Positions 16,428 through 25,230 are shown, numbered from the stretch's first letter. The stretch: 64,000 nt of DNA from Alteromonadaceae bacterium 2753L.S.0a.02 (GCA_007827375.1 VISH01000001.1:930001-994000); one strand, 5' to 3'. Numbers and translations: made by a program. The notes: generated by a model from the letters alone, not told the origin.

Positions 16428-18164
16428 TTGGCTAAATAAATACATCACCAATAACAGCGTAAAAAACCAGAAACCCGAAATTAATTTCCACAACATTAAG
16501 CTGCTCGCCTGCTTTTGTTCAACCGGGTCGGATTTTAAGAAAATAGGATTAGGTTGTGTAAGATCTGTCAACATTTCGGCAATCGTGTTGTAGCGCGCCT
16601 CCAAATCAAAGGCCACTCCTTTTTTTATGGCGCCGTCAAACCACAGGGGTATTACCGGATTAAAACTCGCGGCATCACGATATCTGAGGCGTTCATAATC
16701 GAACGCTGTACGACATTCTTCCACAGCACTGCCGTATGGTAAATGTCCGGTAAATATTTCGTAGGTGATGGTCGCCAGAGCATAAACGTCGCCCTGCGTA
16801 CCAGGGTGTTTCCCCATTAAGTACAAAGGATCGGAATAACTGGCAGTGCCCAGCGCACCCAAATGTTGCAGCGGCCGCTGCAATTCCGCCAAGCCAGCCA
16901 CATACACCGAACCGAAATCCACAATTATTGCTTTCTCTTCTGGTGTAACTAACACATTGGCGGGGCGCAGATCCTGATGAATGGCTTCGTTGCGATGAAA
17001 AGCCTGCAACCCGGCGGCAATCTGTTTTACCAGTGCAATAGCACGCTTCGGACTGGGTGGTTGATGCTGTTCTATCCACTGATTCAGACCGACACCCTCA
17101 ATATATTCCATAAGATAATACAGGCAGGTTTTTTTGCGCAGCGGTTTCACCACTTTGACCACATGGGGGTTGTCAATGCGACTGCCGATCCATTCCTCTT
17201 GAATAAAGCGGTCGATATAACTGATGTCATCTTCGTAATTCCGCGATGGCGTTTTCATCGCGTATTGTTCCCCGCTTTCTACATCTGTTACCAGATACAA
17301 CTGGCTGCGCTCTGAGGCAAATAGAATTTTTTTTATTTCGAAGCCGTCAATTTTCATGCCCTCAGAAAATTCCGGAGGAAAGGGCAGTCGAGTTAACTTT
17401 TGGCTATAATCTTCCAAACTTTCTTCAGGAAGCGAATGAACTCGAGCTACTACTGCGCTGATGTTATCATCACTGTTTTTTCCTGTGGCGCTTTCAATGA
17501 TTCTCGCTACCAATAATTCCGCGCTGGCTTTGTCATCGCTTAACAGGCTTTGAAGTTGCGGAGCATTTACAAAATCGTGCACACCGTCGCTGGTAAGTAA
17601 CAGTAAATCCCCTTCGTTCAGCGCCTGTCGACCATAGTCAATATTCAACCGGCTATCCATTCCTACAGCACGAGCCAAAACGGCACGATTACGCTCTATA
17701 AATGCGGTGTGATCGCTGGTAAGCTGGCGCAATTGCCAGAGATTATCTTCGTTTTTGTGTAAGTGATAAATGCGACTATCGCCTACATGAAAAAAATGCG
17801 CGGTGCGACTTTTTATAACCACCGCCGAAAAGGTGCACAAATAGCCTTTGCCTTCCGCGATAAATTCGTGACTTTTGCGATAGAGGTGTAAGTTGAGTGC
17901 CGTAAGAATTTTTTCTCCGGCGTGACTGACACTCCAACTTTCCGGGGTTTTATAATAGTCTTCAATAAATTGCGTTGCCGCCGTACGACTCGCTTCCTGC
18001 CCAGCTTCAGCGGAAGAAACACCATCGGCTACCACCAGTGCCACGCCTTTATTATTTAATAAAAAAATATCGTCGGGCAGTCGAATCGCAGCGCAGTCTT
18101 CGTTGATAGACTTGCGGCCGGCGATGGAATCGCTGGCCGCATCTATGCCGAGCGAACTATTCAT
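16419..18164 (-). CDS. PP2C phosphatase-Ser/Thr kinase fusion with C-terminal membrane anchor
   Basis: 581 aa. Residues about 5-240 are a PP2C phosphatase (INEDCAAIRL, LVVADGVSSAEAGQEAS, LLLLTSDGVHDFV, SDDNISAVVARV). Residues about 270-535 are a Hanks-type kinase (YAMKTPS lysine, IHQDLRPANVLV catalytic loop with Gln for the usual Arg, IVDFGSVYVAG). One TM helix is at the C-terminus (ISGFWFFTLLLVMYLF). Genes of this fusion type accompany nasA-like transporters in Pseudomonas nitrate-assimilation loci, as here, where its ATG overlaps the transporter stop (TAATG). It probably controls nitrate uptake; the target is unknown. Confidence 0.88.
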   Translation of the reverse strand: MNSSLGIDAASDSIAGRKSINEDCAAIRLPDDIFLLNNKGVALVVADGVSSAEAGQEASRTAATQFIEDYYKTPESWSVSHAGEKILTALNLHLYRKSHEFIAEGKGYLCTFSAVVIKSRTAHFFHVGDSRIYHLHKNEDNLWQLRQLTSDHTAFIERNRAVLARAVGMDSRLNIDYGRQALNEGDLLLLTSDGVHDFVNAPQLQSLLSDDKASAELLVARIIESATGKNSDDNISAVVARVHSLPEESLEDYSQKLTRLPFPPEFSEGMKIDGFEIKKILFASERSQLYLVTDVESGEQYAMKTPSRNYEDDISYIDRFIQEEWIGSRIDNPHVVKVVKPLRKKTCLYYLMEYIEGVGLNQWIEQHQPPSPKRAIALVKQIAAGLQAFHRNEAIHQDLRPANVLVTPEEKAIIVDFGSVYVAGLAELQRPLQHLGALGTASYSDPLYLMGKHPGTQGDVYALATITYEIFTGHLPYGSAVEECRTAFDYERLRYRDAASFNPVIPLWFDGAIKKGVAFDLEARYNTIAEMLTDLTQPNPIFLKSDPVEQKQASSLMLWKLISGFWFFTLLLVMYLFSQST

Positions 18165-19639
18165 TAGCCCACATCAATCATTTGTACAGTGCCGTCGGGT
18201 AGCACTTCGGAAATTTGTCCCTTGGGCTCATCCAAAAGCATTGCAATAAAAAATACCACCAACGCCGATGCACCAATCACCATAAAAAAGGTGCTGTAAT
18301 CCACGAAACTCAGTACGGTAAGATAAGTGACAGCTCCGACATTACCGTAGGCACCCGCCATGCCGGCAATTTGCCCGGTCATCCGACGTTTGATAAGTGG
18401 CACAATAGCAAACACCGCACCTTCACCGGCCTGCACGAAGAAGGAGCACGCCATGGTGGCCACTACCGCAGTTGGTATCCACCAACTGGAAGTGATCTGC
18501 CCAAGCACAAAATAACCCACTGCTAGGCCACCAATCAAAAACATCAGCGCTTTACGTCGCCCGACCTTATCCGATAGCCAACCACCGGTGGGGCGCGCCA
18601 CTAAATTCATAAACGCAAAACCGGAACCAAGCAACCCCGCCTTAACAGGGTCCAGCCCGGAAAAGGTTTCCAGGAAGAATAGGGGCAACATAGACACAAC
18701 AGCCAACTCGGAACCGAAAGTCACGAAATAAGACCAATCCAAAATGGCAACCTGCTTGAATTTGTAGCGATCCAAACTTGGAACGCGCTGGGTAAGGTTT
18801 TCTTTATTTACTTTCCAGATTTGCGAAATCTGAAACGCCATTAATACCAGCAACACTCCCCAGATGATGTACATCGCAGAAGTGCTCAGCAGGGCGACGC
18901 CGGATGGCGACAATTTCCAGGCCAGCACCGCCAGCGCTGCATACATGGGAATATTCATAAGCAGGTAGAGATAAAAATCACCCCAACTGGTTACTTCCAG
19001 ACCACCGGCCTTTTTAGGTTTAAAATAGGTGGAGCCTTTTGGGGTATTGCGTGCGACCAGAAAATAGAACACGCCGTAAATTCCCGCAATTACGCCCGTG
19101 CTTGCCAGAGCATAACGCCAACCGTTGTCACCACCGTAAAGGAGCGCCAACGTAGGTAAGGTCATAGCCGCTGCGGCTGAACCAAAATTTCCCCAACCAC
19201 CGTATATACCTTCGGCAACACCGACGGTTTTGTGGGGAAACCACTCCCCCACCATACGAATGCCAATCACAAAACCGGCTCCGACAAAGCCCATTAAAAA
19301 GCGCAGCATCGCCAGCTGCTTGTATGAAGTCGCCATGGCAAACGCAATACAAATTAACGAGGATATTACCAGTAGGCTGCTATAAACTTTCCTCGGCCCA
19401 AACTTATCAACCAAAATGCCAATAATAATGCGCGCTGGAATGGTAAGCGCAACATTTAAAATCATCAGCGCTTTGACCTGCTGCGAACTCATATCGAAGG
19501 TTTCTTTCATGAACACCAACAGCGGTGCGTGATTAAACCAAACAACAAAAGTTAAAAAGAAAGCGAACCAAGTTATATGCAAGGTTTTTATTTTTGGATC
19601 TTTTAAATCCAGTAAATTAATTTTGGCATCTGCAGACAT
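18164..19639 (-). CDS. Nitrate transporter, NasA/NrtP-like (MFS, NNP family)
   Basis: 491 aa with 12 membrane segments. Signature stretches include ITWFAFFLTFVVWFNHAPLL, GAGFVIGIRMVGEWFPHKT, GIYGGWGNFGSAAAAM and FFVQAGEGAVFAIVPLIKRR. It resembles the NasA/NrtP branch used for nitrate assimilation more than NarK, and it is coupled to the PP2C-kinase as nasA is. The start at ATG 19639 has a GGGAGGG Shine-Dalgarno; the frame is open to 19720. No assimilatory nitrate reductase is in the window, so here it may feed respiration. Confidence 0.9.
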   Translation of the reverse strand: MSADAKINLLDLKDPKIKTLHITWFAFFLTFVVWFNHAPLLVFMKETFDMSSQQVKALMILNVALTIPARIIIGILVDKFGPRKVYSSLLVISSLICIAFAMATSYKQLAMLRFLMGFVGAGFVIGIRMVGEWFPHKTVGVAEGIYGGWGNFGSAAAAMTLPTLALLYGGDNGWRYALASTGVIAGIYGVFYFLVARNTPKGSTYFKPKKAGGLEVTSWGDFYLYLLMNIPMYAALAVLAWKLSPSGVALLSTSAMYIIWGVLLVLMAFQISQIWKVNKENLTQRVPSLDRYKFKQVAILDWSYFVTFGSELAVVSMLPLFFLETFSGLDPVKAGLLGSGFAFMNLVARPTGGWLSDKVGRRKALMFLIGGLAVGYFVLGQITSSWWIPTAVVATMACSFFVQAGEGAVFAIVPLIKRRMTGQIAGMAGAYGNVGAVTYLTVLSFVDYSTFFMVIGASALVVFFIAMLLDEPKGQISEVLPDGTVQMIDVG

Positions 19640-19693
19640 AAGCCCTCCCACAACATTTTTGTTTGAGTTTGGGCGTTGATTCTGGAAAGACAT

Positions 19694-19707
19694 TTGACGT
19701 GAATCAA
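19694..19707 (-). promoter_or_regulatory. Candidate FNR/Anr box of the NasA-like transporter
   Basis: TTGACGTGAATCAA matches nine of ten FNR positions. Centred at 19700.5, it is about 41 bp from a possible start near 19659, 20 nt before the start codon at 19639. The matching -10 (CAAACT) is poor. Anaerobic control of this NasA-type gene would separate it from ordinary assimilation genes. Confidence 0.55.
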
Positions 19708-19810
19708 GCTTATTTAGCACTCGAAGTTAAGCACACTGTCAGCGCAATCAAGCATCTACCCCCTTTGGACAAGCGCCGTACGTTGTAAACCAGCAGGTAC
19801 CCTCGTCAGC

Positions 19811-19826
19811 TACCCCCAAGGAGGTA
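19811..19826. promoter_or_regulatory. Candidate NarL 7-2-7 heptamer pair upstream of the NarK1-type gene
   Basis: TACCCCC-AA-GGAGGTA is an inverted heptamer pair with 2-bp spacing, centred about 120 bp before the start of the NarK1-type gene at 19940. A single TACCCCC lies at 19757-19763. The layout mirrors the sites before narG and narK. Confidence 0.6.
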
Positions 19827-19939
19827 GAAAAATACTCCTTTTATGTATGGTGCAACTTTGAATAGGCATACGCATTGGTAGTCGGTCAGGGTTTGTTACA
19901 TTACTTCTTATTGCAATCATTGAGTTACTTTGGGAGCAA

Positions 19940-21220
19940 ATGAAAAACAACCTACTCTTCAGACGGGCAAATCATGCCCTACTTTTAGCAACGCTTGCAT
20001 TTAGTGCAAATTTTTCGGTGTGGGTGCTATACGCCGTACTGGCCTTAGATCTGCAAACAAGTTTGCACCTGTCCGCATTGGAACTCGGTGTACTGTTTGC
20101 TTCACCCATGTTAACCGGCGCGCTACTGCGAGTCCCCGCGGGGTTTTTAGCTGATAAATACGACCCCAAAGTTCTTTATGGTTTGCAGATGCTGGCCGTA
20201 GTGCCATCGCTATTTTTACTTCCTCAAGTTTCAAGCTATTCAGGTTACGTGATACTCGGATTGTGGATTGGCATTAGTGGTACTTCGTTTACTTTCGGCA
20301 TTCGCTATGTCACTGACTGGTTTGAGCGTAATCGCCAAGGCACCGCGATGGGTATTTTTGGCGCGGGTAATGCCGGTGCCGCCATCACCCTGGTGCTAGG
20401 CCCCATTATCGTTGATCACGGTGGTTGGAAAATGCTCGGCCCGAGCTATGGCTTTGGTTTGCTAATTATAGCTTTGTTGTTTTTTTGGCTGGCGCCCAAC
20501 CGGCCACCGCCCGCATCGCGAACGCGTATTGACAATAACACCCTAAGTTTGCTCACTATCGCGAGCACTCTGCAAATTTGGCGCTTCAGCTTGTATTACT
20601 ATTTTGTATTCGGCAGCTTTTTAGCGTTGATATTGTGGTTGCCTCAGTACTATGTAAACGCCTATAAATTAGCGCCCAATCAGGCGATGGCCTTTACCTT
20701 GTTTTTTGCCGCAACCTCCAGCATGGTTCGCGCATTGGGCGGCTGGTTTGCCGATCGTTACGGCGGACGCGCGGTAAACTGGACGGTGTTTTGGGTGTGT
20801 ATTGTTTGCCTGTTTTTTTTAAGTTATCCGCCCACCGAAATGACCATTCATGGGGTACACAGCGATGTACGTATCCACATTGAAATTAATGTTTGGTTGT
20901 TTACTGGTTTGATTTTTATTATCGGTATTGCACAGGGTTTCGGTCGTGCCAGTGTATATAAGATAATTAACGATTATTACCCCACCCAAATGGGCAGCGT
21001 TGGTGGAGTGGTTGCAGCCATTGGCGCATTAGGTGGCTGCACCCTGCCCATTGCCTTTGGGGTTGCGGTTGATGTGATGGGCATTCACAGCGCCTGTTTT
21101 ATGCTGCTGTACGGTGTCTTGGCGATTTGCATGATTGTCATGTTTGTTGCTAATAAAACGGATCGTTTTAAACAGCGGCTCGCCCATGCGCAATCCCATA
21201 ACTTTTTGGAAATGGACTAA
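19940..21220 (+). CDS. Nitrate/nitrite transporter, NarK1 type (MFS, NNP family)
   Basis: 426 aa with 12 membrane segments. It contains FSVWVLYAVLALDLQTSL, GISGTSFTFGIRYVTDWFE, GIFGAGNAGAAITLVLGP and GFGRASVYKIINDYYPTQM with GGVVAAIGALGGC. The short length and the GAGNAG and YPTQMGSVGGV motifs place it with the type-1 NarK group, thought to be proton-coupled nitrate importers. Preceded by GGGAGC. It is the third distinct NNP transporter of the island and reads toward moaA. Confidence 0.9.
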   Translation: MKNNLLFRRANHALLLATLAFSANFSVWVLYAVLALDLQTSLHLSALELGVLFASPMLTGALLRVPAGFLADKYDPKVLYGLQMLAVVPSLFLLPQVSSYSGYVILGLWIGISGTSFTFGIRYVTDWFERNRQGTAMGIFGAGNAGAAITLVLGPIIVDHGGWKMLGPSYGFGLLIIALLFFWLAPNRPPPASRTRIDNNTLSLLTIASTLQIWRFSLYYYFVFGSFLALILWLPQYYVNAYKLAPNQAMAFTLFFAATSSMVRALGGWFADRYGGRAVNWTVFWVCIVCLFFLSYPPTEMTIHGVHSDVRIHIEINVWLFTGLIFIIGIAQGFGRASVYKIINDYYPTQMGSVGGVVAAIGALGGCTLPIAFGVAVDVMGIHSACFMLLYGVLAICMIVMFVANKTDRFKQRLAHAQSHNFLEMD

Positions 21221-21299
21221 TCACTCCCCAGAAAGTCCACTACCTCTTTTGGCGTATTGGCTTACTATAAGCTCTGGCGGATAATAACAGGCCCAGCTG

Positions 21300-21419
21300 A
21301 AGTTTACCGACCTAAATCTCAAGATACGGTTGTTGAACCGCAACGCCCGAAATGTTCGGGTCGATTGCCGGGTTGCTTAAGAAATTAAGCAATCTCCCGA
21401 TATTTGGAAAGGCGAAACC
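21300..21419 (+). promoter_or_regulatory. Structured 5' leader of moaA, candidate molybdenum-cofactor riboswitch
   Basis: Three adjacent hairpins can form: CGGTT-GTTG-AACCG (21327-21340), CCCGAA-ATG-TTCGGG (21346-21360), and a longer CGGG+TTGCTTAA-GAAA-TTAAGCAA+CCCG stem (21369-21398) that ends just before the GGAAAGG Shine-Dalgarno (21406-21412). A compact multi-stem leader next to moaA is where Moco riboswitches occur. I could not verify the consensus, so this is a structural and positional call only. Confidence 0.4.
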
Positions 21420-22403
21420 ATGATCACCCCCGTTACTCTGGTAGACAACTACCAACGCCAGTTTACCTATCTGCGCCTGTCGATAACCGACGCCTGCAAT
21501 TTCCGCTGTAATTATTGCCTGCCGGATGGATACTGCCGCACCACAACTGAAAATTATTTGAGCCTTGCTGAAATAAAAAAACTGGTGCATGCGTTCGCCA
21601 GCGCAGGTATTCGCAAGATTCGTATTACCGGTGGCGAACCCACCTTGCGCAAAGACTTGAGCGACATCATCGCCGTATGCAAGACAACCCCCGGCATTGA
21701 AACTGTAGCACTTACCTCGAACGGCTATCGCATCACCAAACAACTCCCGGCCTTAATAGACGCCGGCCTCGACCAGTTAAACCTCAGTCTCGACAGCCTG
21801 CAACCCGAAACTTTTAAATTGATTACCGGCCATGACAAATTGCATGAACTGCTGGCAGGTGTCGAACAATCTTTGCAACTGGGCTTAAAAACAAAAATTA
21901 ACGTGGTGTTGATGCGAGAGTACAATGGTCGCGAGCTACAGGAATTTCTCGAATTCGTACGACAGCGCGCCATCACACTACGCTTTATCGAGTTGATGCA
22001 AACCGGCGATAACGAGAACTTCTTTAATGCGCAGCATGTACGTGGCGAGCAAATCCAGCAATATCTGCTGGCACACGGCTGGAGCCTTAAGCCGCGTTCC
22101 CCGACTGCGGGGCCGGCTCTTGAATACAGTCACGGCTCATTTCTTGGGTCAATTGGGCTTATCATGCCCTATAGCAAGGATTTTTGTAGTAGCTGCAATC
22201 GTCTACGAGTATCGGCGCACGGGAACTTGCATCTGTGTTTATTTGCAGACGCGCACCATAAATTACGCCCACAACTCACTACGGCCAGCGAGCAACATCT
22301 TGCCGAACAGCTTCAGCAGTTGCTGGGCAACAAACGAGCCGGCCACAAATTACATCAGCGCAATAGCGGCAGTACCCGTCAGTTGGCGATGCTCGGCGGT
22401 TAA
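21420..22403 (+). CDS. moaA: GTP 3',8-cyclase, radical-SAM enzyme of Moco synthesis
   Basis: 327 aa. The N-terminal radical-SAM cluster motif is CNFRCNYC and the C-terminal Fe-S motif lies in DFCSSCNRLRVSAHGNLHLC, with RITGGEPTLRKDL between them. It ends in ...MLGG, the conserved di-Gly needed for catalysis. It carries out the first step of molybdopterin synthesis. moaB follows after 16 bp. In Pseudomonas-type nar loci moaA lies in the same cluster, as here. Confidence 0.95.
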   Translation: MITPVTLVDNYQRQFTYLRLSITDACNFRCNYCLPDGYCRTTTENYLSLAEIKKLVHAFASAGIRKIRITGGEPTLRKDLSDIIAVCKTTPGIETVALTSNGYRITKQLPALIDAGLDQLNLSLDSLQPETFKLITGHDKLHELLAGVEQSLQLGLKTKINVVLMREYNGRELQEFLEFVRQRAITLRFIELMQTGDNENFFNAQHVRGEQIQQYLLAHGWSLKPRSPTAGPALEYSHGSFLGSIGLIMPYSKDFCSSCNRLRVSAHGNLHLCLFADAHHKLRPQLTTASEQHLAEQLQQLLGNKRAGHKLHQRNSGSTRQLAMLGG

Positions 22404-22419
22404 CCACAGGAGAAACAGA

Positions 22420-22956
22420 ATGGGTAAACTGGTTACTGAAGATTTGATTCCATTACAGGTAGCGGTACTTACCGTTTCCGACACCCGCGACGAAAGCAGC
22501 GATACCTCTGGCGCAGCTCTGGTAAAACGCCTGACAGATTACGGCCACCAAGTTGCTGATAAAAAAATCATCAAAGACGACATCTATCAGATTCGAGCCC
22601 TGGTATCACAGTGGATCGCCGACGATAACACTCAAGTGGTGTTGATAACCGGAGGCACAGGCTTTACCGGTCGCGACAGTACGCCTGAAGCCGTATTACC
22701 CCTACTCGATAAAGTGGTCGACGGCTTTGGCGAGTTATTTCGCCACATCTCCTTCGATCAGATTGGCACCTCCACCGTGCAATCGCGCGCCCTCGCCGGC
22801 CTGGTAAACCGCACGCTGATTTTCTGCATGCCCGGCAGCACCAACGCCTGTACTACAGCTTGGGATGAAATCATTAGCGAGCAAATCGACAGCCGCCAGG
22901 GACCTTGTAATTTTGTACCGCATTTAAAAAATATCAGCCACGCCCTGTTCATATAG
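22420..22956 (+). CDS. moaB: Molybdenum cofactor biosynthesis protein B (molybdopterin adenylyltransferase family)
   Basis: 178 aa. It contains VAVLTVSDTRDESSDTSG, ITGGTGFTGRDSTPEAV, ISFDQIGTSTVQSRALAG and FCMPGSTNACTTAWDEI, and ends CNFVPHLKN, all as in E. coli MoaB. It likely adenylylates molybdopterin ahead of MoeA. The frame is open back to 22027, but that upstream part overlaps moaA. I start at ATG 22420, which has AGGAG at proper spacing. Confidence 0.93.
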   Translation: MGKLVTEDLIPLQVAVLTVSDTRDESSDTSGAALVKRLTDYGHQVADKKIIKDDIYQIRALVSQWIADDNTQVVLITGGTGFTGRDSTPEAVLPLLDKVVDGFGELFRHISFDQIGTSTVQSRALAGLVNRTLIFCMPGSTNACTTAWDEIISEQIDSRQGPCNFVPHLKNISHALFI

Positions 22957-23050
22957 CCAAAAGATTCTCTAGGAAACACCTGTAGCGCGACCTACTGTTT
23001 TGAAGTACTCTCACTAATCGAGACTTCAGCCGGTATAGAAGGTCGCGTTT

Positions 23051-23212
23051 ATGCGCTATTGGTTTGTCCTGCGAACACTATTTATTCCATTTGCGGGCTA
23101 CATCATCAGAATAACCAACCATAAGCCAGTGCGGGAAAAACGCCTCACGCCCACTCACCGCGGTTTGCGTGCAAAAGAAAGCGTTCAAGAAAGCGACAAC
23201 ATCACGGAATAA
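23051..23212 (+). CDS. Small basic protein with hydrophobic N-terminus (53 aa)
   Basis: Starts MRYWFVLRTLFIPFAGYIIR, then a charged tail ending SVQESDNITE. AGAAGG precedes the ATG by 8 nt. The first about 20 residues could be a membrane helix or anchor; the rest is polar. I do not recognise a family. It lies alone between moaB and the GH8 gene on the same strand. Support is the good Shine-Dalgarno and the hydrophobic/polar partition; conservation is untested. Confidence 0.5.
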   Translation: MRYWFVLRTLFIPFAGYIIRITNHKPVREKRLTPTHRGLRAKESVQESDNITE

Positions 23213-23259
23213 ATACTATAAATTGTACGGTAATAACGATAAATAAAAGGGGTTAGATT

Positions 23260-24597
23260 ATGCCCAAGCTCAATGTCACCGCACGCTTAAATGCCATTTT
23301 TAAGCTTATTTTGTTTACGAGTATAGTGTTTCTTTTCTCCTGTAAAGCACCGCAAGCGATCACACCAAGTACCCAAACCAGTCCTCCTCCCCCACCACGA
23401 GAAAGCGCTTCTGAAGGTGCCGTTAACAGCGGAATCTATCGCAATCTTTTCGCCGAAATCGGTAAAACTCCCGCTGAAATTCGCGCAAAAATAGATAATG
23501 CTTACCAGCACTTATTTGCAGGCGACCCGGATGAAGCAGCGATTTACTACAAATCGGGCAGTAACGGTAACGGCACGCTGGGTTACATTTACGATATAAA
23601 TAGCAAGGATGTGCGCTCAGAAGGCATGAGCTACGGCATGATGATTACCGTGCAAATGAACAAAAAAGCCGAGTTCGATGCAATCTGGAACTGGGCAAAA
23701 ACCTATATGTACCACAACAACCCGGAACACCCAGCCTATGGCTATTTTGCCTGGTCGGTGGAAACCAGCGGTAAGGCCCTCGATGAAATGCCAGCGCCCG
23801 ACGGCGAAGAATATTTTGCCACAGCGCTGTATTTTGCCGCTGCACGTTGGGGCAATGGCGAGGGAATCTATAACTATCAAGCTCAAGCTGATCGTATCTT
23901 GCACGATATGCGGCACCGCGAACGCATTACCGGTGCCACAACCCATGGCGAAAAAACTGCCGGAAATTTGTTCCACCCGGAACATGCCATCGTTCGCTTT
24001 ACTCCCGACCTGGGCAATGCCGACCATACCGACGCCTCCTATCATTTACCCGCATTTTATGAAATCTGGGCACGTGTCGGCCCCGAGGGCGATCGCGATT
24101 TTTGGGCAAAGGCGGCCCGGGTAAGTCGGGAATATTTCGACAAAGCCGCACACCCGCTTACCGCATTAACGCCGGATTACGGCGAGTTCGATGGTTCACC
24201 TTGGGGTGCTTCCTGGCGACCTGAATCCGTTGATTTCCGCTACGATGCCTGGCGCACGGTAATGAATTGGTCGATGGATTGGAGCTGGTGGCGCAAAGAC
24301 AAAAATGCAGCGGCTCGCAGCGATCGCCTCTTAGCGTTTTTTGAATCGCAGGGCGAGGATATTAACCATCTCTACAGCGTGGATGGCACACCTCTCGGTG
24401 GCGGAGTGACTCTTGGCTTGAGGTCGATGAATGCCACCGGCGGTTTGGCAGCAGCTCATCCCCGCTGGATGAACTTTGTAGAAGATCTCTGGCAACAGCC
24501 GCCCCCTACTGGCCAGTACCGCTATTACGATGGCGTGCTCTATATGATGGCTCTGCTGCATTGTGCCGGCGAGTATCGCGCCTGGCTGCCAGAGTAA
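23260..24597 (+). CDS. GH8 reducing-end xylose-releasing exo-oligoxylanase (Rex-like) lipoprotein
   Basis: 445 aa. Residues 1-28 are a lipoprotein signal ending in FLFSC (Cys28), followed by a Pro-rich linker. The catalytic domain is close to Bacillus halodurans Rex: VRSEGMSYGMMITVQMNKK, APDGEEYFATALYFAAARWG, DASYHLPAFYEIW and RYYDGVLYMMALL. Predicted general acid is Glu121 (SEGMSYGM) and base Asp329 (RYDAWR). Rex releases xylose from the reducing end of xylo-oligosaccharides; the lipid anchor suggests a periplasmic-side or outer-membrane location. Neighbouring SemiSWEET may be linked to sugar movement. Confidence 0.88.
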   Translation: MPKLNVTARLNAIFKLILFTSIVFLFSCKAPQAITPSTQTSPPPPPRESASEGAVNSGIYRNLFAEIGKTPAEIRAKIDNAYQHLFAGDPDEAAIYYKSGSNGNGTLGYIYDINSKDVRSEGMSYGMMITVQMNKKAEFDAIWNWAKTYMYHNNPEHPAYGYFAWSVETSGKALDEMPAPDGEEYFATALYFAAARWGNGEGIYNYQAQADRILHDMRHRERITGATTHGEKTAGNLFHPEHAIVRFTPDLGNADHTDASYHLPAFYEIWARVGPEGDRDFWAKAARVSREYFDKAAHPLTALTPDYGEFDGSPWGASWRPESVDFRYDAWRTVMNWSMDWSWWRKDKNAAARSDRLLAFFESQGEDINHLYSVDGTPLGGGVTLGLRSMNATGGLAAAHPRWMNFVEDLWQQPPPTGQYRYYDGVLYMMALLHCAGEYRAWLPE

Positions 24598-24723
24598 GGA
24601 ATTCGACTCAGGTTATTTTCGATTCTTTAGAAGTACACCAACGCTTGTCACTATTTCCGCTATATTGACCCGGCGATAATTCTTGTCGGGTTAGATTCCC
24701 CTCCGCTTTTACTGGAACTGAAG

Positions 24724-25008
24724 ATGCCGCTCATTGATGTAATTGGCTACGTTGCTGCCTGCTGCACAACCGCTTCCTTTTTACCACAAGTTATTAAAGT
24801 CCTTAAAACCCGTGATACCCACTCACTGAGTTTGGGCATGTATGTAATTTTTAATATCGGGGTACTGCTTTGGTTGTGTTACGGCATTATGCGCGATGAC
24901 CCGGCAATTATTGCCGCTAACGCAGTAACCTTCACGCTGGCCTTTATTGTGTTGGTTGTGAAAATCAATAACACGGTGCGAGACGCAAAAACGCAACAAG
25001 ATCTGTGA
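24724..25008 (+). CDS. SemiSWEET sugar transporter (PQ-loop/MtN3 family)
   Basis: 94 aa with three TM helices. It has the PQ motif in TASFLPQVIKVLKTRDTHSL and YVIFNIGVLLWLCYGI in helix 2. SemiSWEETs work as homodimers and move mono- or disaccharides by facilitated diffusion. It lies 126 bp downstream of the GH8 lipoprotein on the same strand, so xylose uptake is a reasonable but unproven role. Confidence 0.85.
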   Translation: MPLIDVIGYVAACCTTASFLPQVIKVLKTRDTHSLSLGMYVIFNIGVLLWLCYGIMRDDPAIIAANAVTFTLAFIVLVVKINNTVRDAKTQQDL

Positions 25009-25230
25009 TTTATTCACACTGGGGGTTTTTAGTTTGTCACTGCTGAAACCAGCAGCGCCGACTAAACTGTTTTCCGTGCACTGATTTCAGCCGGATGCTG
25101 ATTAATCAGGCACCATCTACAAATCGGAAATAACGCGGTAAAACGCAAGGACGCGAATCACTTCAGGGAAGAAGACGGGGCCCAGTGTGGTCTCACATCG
25201 CTCCTTTTTCTACCGCAAAGGGAGCAATAC

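Noticed and set aside
22027..22419. N-terminal extension of moaB
   Set aside because: Lies inside moaA in another frame; a Shine-Dalgarno and family length support ATG 22420.
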